From positions 682,001 through 746,000 of the forward strand of contig OZ241856.1 in the NCBI GenBank assembly GCA_965202845.1: DNA of 64,000 bases, in the 5' to 3' direction. Below are positions 52,187 through 60,100 of this stretch, one piece after another. Source of the stretch: CBDATA01 sp965202845 (GTDB lineage Bacteria; Acidobacteriota; Vicinamibacteria; Marinacidobacterales; Marinacidobacteraceae). Both the position numbers and the translations under genes were made by a program. The notes below the pieces were generated by a model. The model was not told the DNA's origin. It was given only the letters and a program-made list of their open reading frames with translations, and made no database searches. Within the stretch, counting starts at the first letter, position 1. Every line of letters starts with the position of its first letter.

Positions 52187-52995
52187 CGGGGAGGCCGCCG
52201 CAACCCGCCGTACCGCCGGTCCCGCCGCTGGAAGTCGAGGATGGCCTGGTAGAGGTGCCGGCGGCGAAAGTCGGGCCACAGCGTCGGGGTCACCCAGAAT
52301 TCGGTGTAGGCGCTCTGATACAGCAGGAAGTTGGAGACCCGCATCTCACCGCTGGTGCGGATGAGGAGGTCGGGGTCGGGGAGTCCGGCGGTGTACAGGT
52401 ATTCCGAAAAGCTCTGTTCGTCCACTTCCGGAACGGCGCCGGTCTCGAGCGCGCGAACGGCCAGCGCGCGGGCGGCGTCCACGATTTCGGCGCGTCCGCC
52501 GTAGTTCAGGGCGATGCGGAAGTCGAGCCCCTCGCCCGCCGCGGTCGCCTCGACCGCGCTGTCCAGAAGCTCCCGCACATCCGGGGGCAACCCCCCGATC
52601 CGCCCGACCGGGCGGAAGCGGATGTCGTTTTCGATCATGCGATCCAGCTCCCGCCTCAAGTACTTCTTGAGCAGGTCCATCAGAACCGCGACCTCTTCCG
52701 GCGGCCGCGCCCAGTTCTCGATCGAGAAGGCGAACAGGGTGAGGGCGCGGAGGCCGAGTCCGGCGGCGGCTTCCACGGTGTCCCGGACCGCCTCGATGCC
52801 GTGGGCGTGTCCCGCCCGGCGTTCCAGCCCGCGGGCGGCGGCCCAGCGCCCGTTGCCGTCCATGATCGCCGCCACGTGGAGCGGCAGCCCGGTGCGGTCG
52901 ATTTGCGCCAGCAGTTCGGCGGTCTCCGCCCGAACCGAATCCTCGACGTCCGGGCTTCCTGACACTGGGCTTCCCGACACTGGGTTTTCCGGCAC
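52183..52995 (-). CDS. uppS: isoprenyl (undecaprenyl) diphosphate synthase
   Basis: Cis-prenyltransferase of 270 residues that builds the lipid carrier for peptidoglycan. Conserved parts are IMDGNGRWAAARGLERRAGH, LTLFAFSIENWARPPEEV, LNYGGRAEIVDAAR and LPDPDLLIRTSGEMRVSNFLLYQ. The start may be GTG at 52995 or one of two in-frame GTG codons just after it, because the start lies in three 15-bp direct repeats (52952-52996). truA ends 11 bp upstream and cdsA overlaps downstream. Confidence 0.93.
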   Translation of the reverse strand: MPENPVSGSPVSGSPDVEDSVRAETAELLAQIDRTGLPLHVAAIMDGNGRWAAARGLERRAGHAHGIEAVRDTVEAAAGLGLRALTLFAFSIENWARPPEEVAVLMDLLKKYLRRELDRMIENDIRFRPVGRIGGLPPDVRELLDSAVEATAAGEGLDFRIALNYGGRAEIVDAARALAVRALETGAVPEVDEQSFSEYLYTAGLPDPDLLIRTSGEMRVSNFLLYQSAYTEFWVTPTLWPDFRRRHLYQAILDFQRRDRRYGGLRRPPR

Positions 52996-52996
52996 T
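52952..52996 (-). repeat. three 15-bp direct repeats at the uppS start
   Basis: Units 52952-52966, 52967-52981 and 52982-52996 are near-identical (one to three mismatches). Each encodes a GTG codon within Pro-Val-Ser-Gly-Ser, preceded by GGAAG-like sequence in two units. Copy number could change in frame, and each unit offers an alternative start. Confidence 0.85.
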
Positions 52997-53006
52997 GGCG
53001 AAAAAT

Positions 53007-53786
53007 TTAGCGTTCCGGCGGGTACTCCACCGAGACCAGGCGAAGCCCGCAGGCGGGAGCGCGGAAGCGGGGGCCGGGAATTCCCGGATTCTCGAGCATC
53101 GCGCCGACCCTCGAGACCGGAATCCGGCCCTGCCCCACCGCGACCAGCGTCCCGGTCATCCGGCGGACCATATGCCGCAGGAATCCGGTTGCGGTCACCT
53201 CGAAGCGAATCCGGTCGCTGTCCACTGCGATCCGCGCCCCGATCACGGTGCGTACCGGGTTTTTCGGCCTCTCGTCGGGCGGCGCGGCGAAGAAGGCGCG
53301 GAAGTCGTGGGTCCCCTGGAAGGCGCGCGCCGCCGTCTCCATGGCCGCCGGATCGAGCGCGCCGCCCACCGCCCAGGCGTAGCGGGAGCGCAGCGGCGAG
53401 ACCGGGCGCCGGTTCACCAGGTCGTAGCGGTAGGTCTTGGCTTGCGCGTCGAAGCGGGCGTGGAAGTCGTCCGCCGCCTTCGCGGCGCGGAGGATCCGGA
53501 TCGCCGCCGGGAGACGGTTGTTGGCGCCGGCCGCCACGCCTTCCGGGGGGATGGGGCGGGGCGCGTCGAAGTGGGCGACCTGCCCTTCGGCGTGCGCGCC
53601 GGCGTCGGTGCGTCCCGCCGCGGTCACCGGGATGCGCCCCTCGCTCCGGTAGAGGCGCCGGAGGGCTTCCTCGACGCGCGACTGGATGGCGTCCCGGTCC
53701 GGTTGCGCCTGCCAGCCGGCGAAGTCGGTCCCGTCGTAGCCGAGATCGAGCCGGATGCGGCGGGTTCTTTCGGCGGATTCGTCCAT
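53007..53786 (-). CDS. truA: tRNA pseudouridine synthase A
   Basis: Enzyme of 259 residues that makes pseudouridine at positions 38-40 of tRNA anticodon arms. It has the opening RLDLGYDGTDFAGWQAQP, the catalytic Asp in TAAGRTDAGAHAEGQVAHF, then FHARFDAQAKTYRYDL and FLRHMVRRMTGTLVAVGQG. It heads the truA-uppS-cdsA-membrane protein unit and is divergent from the tolC-type gene across 85 bp. Confidence 0.95.
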   Translation of the reverse strand: MDESAERTRRIRLDLGYDGTDFAGWQAQPDRDAIQSRVEEALRRLYRSEGRIPVTAAGRTDAGAHAEGQVAHFDAPRPIPPEGVAAGANNRLPAAIRILRAAKAADDFHARFDAQAKTYRYDLVNRRPVSPLRSRYAWAVGGALDPAAMETAARAFQGTHDFRAFFAAPPDERPKNPVRTVIGARIAVDSDRIRFEVTATGFLRHMVRRMTGTLVAVGQGRIPVSRVGAMLENPGIPGPRFRAPACGLRLVSVEYPPER

Positions 53787-53871
53787 GTATCTAGTATTCC
53801 CGGCCCGGGCGGCGCGTTTTGTTCAGGGAACGCAAGGATGCGCGTTTCCGTTTGTCGTCCCAGGAGAGATC

Positions 53872-55404
53872 ATGCGATTCCTTACTCGAACCCTGATTCT
53901 GGCGACCTTCGCGGTCGCCGGTTCGGCGAGCGGGCAGCCGGCGCCGATTCCGCTGAGTCTGGACGATGCGATCCAGCAATCGCTCGAGAACAACCTCAAC
54001 GTCCGCATTTCGCGTCTCGCCCAGCAGTCGCTCGGCCTGGGCCATTCGGCGGCCCGCAGCGTGTATCTGCCGAACCTGGGCCTGGACTACAACCTCCAGG
54101 AAAGTGTCAACCCCTCGACCACCCAGCTCGACGGCGCCACGCAGAACGAGAGCGACACCATGAACTACAACTTCAACTTCGGGCAGCTTTTGCCGTTCGG
54201 CGCCCGGTACACGGTGTCGTTCAACAACAACCGCTTCGCCACCAACAGCGCGTTTTCGACCTTCAATCCCCGCTACCGGAGCCTGCTGAACGCCCAGGTC
54301 TCGCAGCCGCTCCTCCGGGGGTTCCGGCAGAGCGCGGAACGCCGGCAGATATTGGTCACCCGGAACAGCGAACGCCAGGGGGCGATGGACTTCGAGCGAA
54401 GCGTCCTCGACGTGCTCCGCGACGTCCAGAACGCCTACTGGGACCTGGTGTTTGCGATCCGCAACCACGAGGTGACGATTCAGTCGCTCGATCTGGCCCG
54501 GGATCTGCTCCGGAACAACCAGGTGCAGGTGGAGGTCGGCACCATGGCGCCCATCGACGTGCTGCAAGCGGAGGCCGAGGTGGCGACCCGGGAGCAGGCG
54601 GTGATTCTCGCCGAGGCGCAGATTCGCACCACCGAGGACGCGCTCAAGGCGCTGATCCGGGATCCGGACGCCCCCGGTTTCTGGGACGGCGCGATCCAGC
54701 CCACCGACGCCCCGGAGGTCGAGGACTACGAAGTGGACCTGGAGGAGGCGATCCGGATCGCCCTGGACCGCCGGCCCGAACTGCGCTCGCAGGAAGTCCA
54801 GCTGGACACCAGCGAGAACGACGTGCGGTTTTTCCGCAACCAGACCCTTCCCCAGCTGGATCTGGTGGGGTCGTTCCAGCTCACCGGGGTCGGGGGAACC
54901 GAACTGGTGCGGGAGGGCTTCTTCGGCCCGCCGACCAGCACCCGCCCCGGCGGGTACGGCGATGCGCTCAGCGAGCTTTCCGGACTCGACTACCGCGACT
55001 GGCAACTCGGCTTGTCGGTCAACGTCCCGCTCGGCAACGACCAGGCGCAGATCAACCACGCCCAGGCGCAGATCGACTTGAACCGGCAGCGCGAGACCAT
55101 CCGGGTTCAGGAGGTCGCGGTCGCCCAGGAAGTCCGCGCCGCGGTGCGGCAGGTGGAGACCAACCGACGCCGCATCGACGCCAGCCGGGTGGCCCGGGAG
55201 CTGGAGGAGCAGCGCCTCGACGCGGAGGAGAAGAAGTTCGAGGTGGGCATGACCACCAGCTACTTCATCGTCCAGTCGCAGCGCGATCTGGCCCAGGCGC
55301 GCGCCAACGAGCTCCAGGCGAGGATCGACTACATGAAGGCGATCGTCGCGGCGGAGCGCGCCCAGGGCACTCTCGCCGAACGCTCGCGGGTCACTGTCCG
55401 GTAG
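53872..55404 (+). CDS. TolC-family outer-membrane efflux protein
   Basis: Protein of 510 residues with a signal peptide (to about residue 21, ending GSASGQ). Two repeats of the coiled-coil TolC type follow: SLDDAIQQSLENNLNVRISR and LEEAIRIALDRRPELRSQEV open each half; VGTMAPIDVLQAEAEVATRE and the late EVGMTTSYFIVQSQRDLAQA are typical second-helix regions. It would form the exit duct for efflux or type I secretion. The ATG at 53872 has AGGAGAG four bases upstream. The HlyD-like adaptor at 15718 could be a partner but is far away. Confidence 0.9.
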   Translation: MRFLTRTLILATFAVAGSASGQPAPIPLSLDDAIQQSLENNLNVRISRLAQQSLGLGHSAARSVYLPNLGLDYNLQESVNPSTTQLDGATQNESDTMNYNFNFGQLLPFGARYTVSFNNNRFATNSAFSTFNPRYRSLLNAQVSQPLLRGFRQSAERRQILVTRNSERQGAMDFERSVLDVLRDVQNAYWDLVFAIRNHEVTIQSLDLARDLLRNNQVQVEVGTMAPIDVLQAEAEVATREQAVILAEAQIRTTEDALKALIRDPDAPGFWDGAIQPTDAPEVEDYEVDLEEAIRIALDRRPELRSQEVQLDTSENDVRFFRNQTLPQLDLVGSFQLTGVGGTELVREGFFGPPTSTRPGGYGDALSELSGLDYRDWQLGLSVNVPLGNDQAQINHAQAQIDLNRQRETIRVQEVAVAQEVRAAVRQVETNRRRIDASRVARELEEQRLDAEEKKFEVGMTTSYFIVQSQRDLAQARANELQARIDYMKAIVAAERAQGTLAERSRVTVR

Positions 55405-55442
55405 GATAGGGCGGGAACGCACTTGGGCGAGGGATTCGTTTC

Positions 55443-55447
55443 GGAGG
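55443..55447 (+). promoter_or_regulatory. ribosome-binding site supporting the vapB start
   Basis: GGAGG five bases before the ATG at 55453. It supports this ATG over the GTG/TTG codons upstream. Confidence 0.6.
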
Positions 55448-55452
55448 TTGCC

Positions 55453-55698
55453 ATGGGTTTGCACATCAAGCGCGAAGAGGCCTGCCGGCTCGCCGCCGAG
55501 CTGGCGAAGCGGACCGGGGAGAGCAAGACGGAGGCGGTGACCGTGGCGCTCCGCGAGCGGTTGCATCGCGTTCGCGCGCAGCAGAATCGTCGGGAGATGC
55601 GATCCATCGCCGAACGATGCGCGAGCCTCATGGCCCCCGGTCCGGGTTCCACCGAACATGGCGACTGGCTCTACGACGAGCGGGGATTGCCCAAGTGA
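55453..55698 (+). CDS. VapB-type antitoxin without an intact toxin
   Basis: Protein of 81 residues beginning MGLHIKREEACRLAAELAKR and continuing with TGESKTEAVTVALRERLHR, the pattern of the Rv0623-type VapB antitoxins: a short DNA-binding N-terminus, then a Lys/Glu-rich helix and a flexible C-terminus (DWLYDERGLPK). Such antitoxins bind VapC nucleases and repress their own operon. Downstream only the first nine codons of a vapC-like frame remain. It may be a relic or may neutralise a toxin elsewhere. Confidence 0.8.
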   Translation: MGLHIKREEACRLAAELAKRTGESKTEAVTVALRERLHRVRAQQNRREMRSIAERCASLMAPGPGSTEHGDWLYDERGLPK

Positions 55699-55724
55699 TC
55701 GTGGACAGTCGCCCCGGCGCTTGA
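55695..55724 (+). pseudogene. vestigial vapC start
   Basis: GTG at 55695 overlaps the vapB stop and reads Met-Ile-Val-Asp-Ser-Arg-Pro-Gly-Ala-stop. VapC toxins characteristically start Ile-Val-Asp-(Thr/Ser) in exactly this overlap, so this is the beginning of a lost toxin. The remaining 24 bp to the next gene hold nothing of it. Confidence 0.65.
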
Positions 55725-55748
55725 GTCTTCGCCGGACGTCCCGGCGGG

Positions 55749-56606
55749 TCATCCGGCGTTTCGCAGCAACCGGCAGAGCTCGCAGGGCGCGCTCCGCGCA
55801 TGGCGGGGGCAGCCCTCCACGATGCCCAGGCGGCTCAGCGGGAAATCGAAGCGAACCGGATCCTTCGGGTCGAGCCGGGCGAGGGCGCGGGTGAGGTCCC
55901 GCGCCGCCTCCCAGCCGGAGGTTCGGCGCGCGGTGAGGCGAAGCCGCCGGGCGATGCGAAACATGTGGGTGTCCAGCGGAACCACCAGTTCGCCGGGGGC
56001 GAGGCAGTCCCAGAGGCCGAGGTCGAGTCCGTCGTCGGGGCGGACCACCCAGCGGAGGAACATCAGCGGGCGCTTGGCCGCGGAGGTGCGCGGATTCGGG
56101 AAGAAGTAGCGGACTCCGGGCATGGCGCGGGAGGGCGGCGCGGCGAGTTCCGCCGGATCGAGCGCCAGCGCGGCGTTCCGGAAGGCTTCGAGGGACGCCC
56201 GGAGGCGGGGGATGCGGCGCGCTTTCGGGATGCCGGCGGCGAACAGCGCCTCCAGGCTGCCGTGCCGTTCCCGGATGCGTCCCAGGAGGACCCCCAGCCG
56301 GAGCACGTCGAGGGCGTGGATCCAGCGGTGCCGGAACCCCACCGGCCGGGCGTCCGGGTCGGCCCGCAACCCGCTCACGAACCGGGCGGGACGCGGCCCG
56401 GTCCAGGCGAAGACCCGCTCGAGCGCGACGCCCACGCTGCGGGCGTTTCCGAACGCGAGCGCCGCCGCGAAATACGCCGCCACTTCCCGGTCCGCCGGAT
56501 CGGCGAAGCGGCGCGGGAAGCGGAGCGGATCGCTTGCAAGCGCCTCCGGTCCGTAGCGTTCGGCGATCCGCAGGACCGCGCGCCGCCAGCCGCGCGGCGT
56601 GGTCAC
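55749..56606 (-). CDS. TIGR02757/DUF2400 family protein
   Basis: Protein of 285 residues of a conserved family of unknown function. Typical parts are RFPRRFADPADREVAAYFAA, GSLEALFAAG, the central SAAKRPLMFLRWVVRPDDGLD, LWDCLAPGELVVPLDTHMFR and DPKDPVRFDFPLSRLGI. A Cys cluster, CPRHARSAPCELC, closes the protein and could bind metal; the helices resemble HhH-type DNA glycosylases, but that is only a resemblance. GTG start at 56606. It converges with the vapB remnant. Confidence 0.85.
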   Translation of the reverse strand: MTTPRGWRRAVLRIAERYGPEALASDPLRFPRRFADPADREVAAYFAAALAFGNARSVGVALERVFAWTGPRPARFVSGLRADPDARPVGFRHRWIHALDVLRLGVLLGRIRERHGSLEALFAAGIPKARRIPRLRASLEAFRNAALALDPAELAAPPSRAMPGVRYFFPNPRTSAAKRPLMFLRWVVRPDDGLDLGLWDCLAPGELVVPLDTHMFRIARRLRLTARRTSGWEAARDLTRALARLDPKDPVRFDFPLSRLGIVEGCPRHARSAPCELCRLLRNAG

Positions 56607-56625
56607 CGGGTCAAACGGATGCGGG

Positions 56626-56996
56626 CTACTCGCGGGACGGCGGACGCCGGAACAGGGAACGCAGACGGCGCTCCCATTCCGCCTCGTCCACGATCTCGAA
56701 GCGCATGCCGATCCCGCTCATCGCCGGCACGAACTCGGCCCAGTCGGTCCGCTTCGCGTGTTCGGAGCAGAGATCGAAGACGGATCGCTTGTAGGCGGTG
56801 TCCTCCGCCTGCTTGAGGTGGATCCCCTTGGTCTCGATCACGAAGATACGTTCGAGAACCGGTCCCGGTAGATCGCGTCCTTGAGGAAGAACGCCTTCAT
56901 CAGCCGCTCGAACAGCTGGCCCTTCCGGGCTTCCGATTCGGAGATGGAGCGGATGTGGTCCAGCGCCCGCTGGAAGCCGCCGCTGGTCGAACTCAC
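56626..56996 (-). pseudogene. chimeric restriction-gene remnant (type ISP 5' end joined to a type III-like 3' end)
   Basis: From the GTG at 56996 the frame reads like the first 50 residues of the intact enzyme at 57192-61925 (ALDHIRSISESEARKGQLF, FLKDAIYRDRFSNV). It then meets a TGA within a few codons. The remaining DNA, in another frame, encodes VIETKGIHLKQAEDTAYKRS and MRFEIVDEAEWERRLRSLF, as at the end of type III restriction (Res) subunits. The two parts are out of frame and nearly the whole gene body is missing. It is the left end of a duplicated segment. Confidence 0.75.
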
Positions 56997-57134
56997 GGTC
57001 TTTCCCTCGCCGGATGATAGTCGACTCGCAGGCGGACGCCGCCGGCCCGGCAGCGGGAGACCGGGCGACGGGGTAGGCTGACGGCATGCTCCGCGTCCTT
57101 CTCGCGCTCCTGCTTCCGGCGGGCGCCGCCGGTC
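56847..57134. repeat. direct repeat, left copy (about 290 bp)
   Basis: Near-identical to 61776-62070 in the same orientation, with scattered substitutions and a 12-bp gap in the signal-peptide codons. It contains the 5' 50 codons of the restriction gene, the divergent promoter region and the first codons of a GWxTD gene. Confidence 0.9.
57086..57134 (+). pseudogene. truncated 5' end of a second GWxTD gene
   Basis: The ATG at 57086 starts a signal peptide (MLRVLLALLLPAGAAG) matching MLRALGIVALALLLPAGVAG of the intact gene at 62012. Similarity stops there; the frame runs on unrelated until a TGA at 57245-57247 inside the 3' end of the restriction gene. Confidence 0.7.
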
Positions 57135-57191
57135 GGGTTCGGGAGAAGCGAGCCGCCGAGGGGGCCTCCGGCGACGGACGTGCGCCTGAAC

Positions 57192-60100
57192 CTACTCCGG
57201 ATCCGGTTGCTCCGATTCGGGGAAGGGGGGCGGCAGGGCGGAGATGATGCGCACGGTTTCGACGCTGATGTGGACGATGCGGCGGATCGCGGGAATCAGA
57301 TCGCGGGGATCGGAAAACCAGCCGTTCGGGTCGTTGACCAGGCCGCTGTGCTTGTCGCGGCGGATGCGATAGCGGTCGATAAACCATTCAAGCGGCGACC
57401 GCCCATTGACCTTGTACTGGTGCGCTTCGGGGGGAATGCCAACAAGGCGCAGGCGCTCGTTGATGATGAGGGTGTCGCTCCCTTCGTGCAGCCGCATGGC
57501 CCTGTCAAGGAGGAAGTGTTCGCGCCGGAGCTCGTCCGATTCGGACTTCAGATCGAGCGGGTATTCGGCGCAGGTTTCGTAGTTCAGGTGCAGGTCGGTC
57601 AGCTCGCGGCCGGCGTCGGCGAAGGCGGGGAAGTCGGGCGCCAGGGGGATGCGCGGCAACTCCTTGGCGAGGCTGTTGGCGAAGCGGTCCCGGAACGCCG
57701 GCGCATGCAGGATGCCGTAGACGTAGTTGAAGATGGCGTCCTTCGTGATCGAGTTGTCGCCGTAGCGCACCCGGAAGGCGCGGAGCGCGGAATCGGGGAT
57801 GTTGTCGATGCGTTCGCCCGGAGGCCCCATGCCGGGAAGGCGCCGCCGGCCGTCCCGGTGCTCGAAGCGGTAGCGCGGAAAACACTGGCCGAATGCGACC
57901 AGGTGCAGGTCGGGCATCGCATTGACGACCAGCGCGGAGAACGGCTTCGTCGAACCGATTCCGGGGGCGCAGATGGCGCGGTTTTCAGTGTCAGAAGTGG
58001 GGAAAATGCTGTCCAGTTGGTACTTCCTGTTGACCAGAACGTAGTCGACGTAACAGTGCTGCTTGATGAAAGGCCGATATTGAGTTGTCCAAATCCTGTT
58101 TTCGGAATAGACAACCGGCTTGCGACGTTTCAGGTTGTCTTCCAAGTTTTGATCCCAGCGGACATGCGAGGAATGAGTCTTCATGGCTTCCGCGACTGCC
58201 CATCCCATCCGCTCCCGCGCTTCCAGAGCGCCACGATAATCCTCCACCATCCGGCGGGCGTTCTCGGCGCACGCCTTGCGGGAAAAGTTGTAGACATAGG
58301 CGTCGCGGCTGGTGGCCAGGCCCCGCGAATACAGCCGAAATACCGCCTCGTCGGTTCGTCCCCGCTTCGCCGTCTTGGATCCCAGCGGCAGCAGCTTCCC
58401 GAACTCCGGATCGCGCTGTCCGATCCAGTCGTGGTGTGGATCGGGGGTGATCTCCTCCCACTCCGGGACGCCGGCGATGGATCCCCACTGGCGCAGCAGG
58501 CCGAGCTTCTCCTCGCGCGACCGGTAGTCGCCGATGTCCCGGTAGCGGATGCGGCAGCCCGCGTGATCCGCCTTCGGGTTCTTCACCAGGATGGTGATGG
58601 CGACCGGGACCCGGGAGCTTTGACCGAAGACCGTCCCGCCTTCCTGGCGGGCGCGTTCGCCCTGTGTCCGCAGATTGCCCCGCAGGTTCACCACGTGGAT
58701 GGATGAAAACTCATCCGCCAGGCAGGCGCGCACTCCGGAGTCGACAGCGCCGTCGATCCACGAACCGTTGGTCACGAAGGCCACCACGCCCTGCTCGCCG
58801 ATCCGGTCCGAGGCCCAGCGGATCGCCATCTTGTAGGTGTCGTAGAGGCTGTTCTTCAGCGTTGCGGTGGAGCGGGCGGCGTAGGTGGCGGCGACGCGCT
58901 TCTCGAGCTCCGGATAGTCCACGTTCGGGTTCTCGTCCGCCGAGCTTCGCTGCCCCGCTGACCAGGGCGGGTTGCCGACGATGACCTGGATGGGCAGCTT
59001 CTGCTGACGCTCGGCGCGTTCGCTGTTGTCCGGCAGCCATTCCTTCGGGAAGCCGCCAGGGCGGTGCTGCATGTTGAAGGTGTCGGTGAACACGATCCCG
59101 TCGAACGGCGCCCGCTCCCCGGTCCGCCCCCGAAACGCCTCCTCGATGTGAATCGCCGCGATGTAGTAGGCGAGCAGCACCAGCTCGTTGGCGTGCATCT
59201 CCTTGTGGTACTTCCGCCGGAGATCGGCGTCCTCGATCCACTTCGACTGCAGCAGGCGGACCAGGAAGATGCCGGTTCCGGTGAAGGGATCGAGGACGTG
59301 CACGTCCTCGTCGCTCAAGCCCCGTCCGAACTCGGCGCGCGCCACATGATCGGCGCTCTTCAGGATGAAGTCCACGACGTCCACCGGCGTGTAGACGATG
59401 CCGAGCCGGTCCGCGTCCTTTTTCATCGCGGTGGCGAAGAACTTCTCGTAAAGCTCCATGAGAACCTGCTGGCGCGCTTCCGGGTTGTCGAGTCCCTGCG
59501 CCCGCCGCCGCACGCTTTCATAAAACGGCGCCAGGTCGCGGACTTCGTTTTCCAGTCCGAACTCCCCGAAGTCGTTGCGGAGCGCGTCCAGCGCCTTGGC
59601 GACCGGGTTGCCGGCGGCGAAGTCGTATCCTTGGAACAGCGCGTCGAACACCGGACGGGTGAGGATGTGCTGCGCCATCATGTCGATGGCGGCCTCCCTC
59701 GTGATCGACTCGTTGATGGAGTTCCGGAGTTCGTGGAGGAAGTCTTCGAACCATTGGCGCAGCAGGTCGTTTCCGGGCTTGAGGAGCAGCGAGCTGATGC
59801 GGAGCGTCAGACCGCTGAAGATGCCCGCGACATCCTTCGCCCAAGTCTCCCAGTACTTCCGGTCGCCGCAGGTCTCGACGATCTTCGCGTACATCGCGTC
59901 CGGCGGGACGTCCAGCGGTGGGAAAGGAAGCTGCCGTCCTCCGGGGTCCTCCTTGTTCCGATCGCCTCGGTGGAAGATGATCCGCTTGGTGGGCTGCTTG
60001 TTGAGATCGATCTGGTTGATCTCGACGTCCAGCCGGTCGTCGTGCGAACGAAGCGCCCGCAGGACGCTCCAGACGACGTCGAACTCCTCGCCGCGATCCA

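Noticed and set aside
53872..55404. TolC-family protein as the third part of a pump with the adaptor at 15718
   Set aside because: They are 37 kb apart in unrelated operons and no pump gene is present; a link cannot be supported here.
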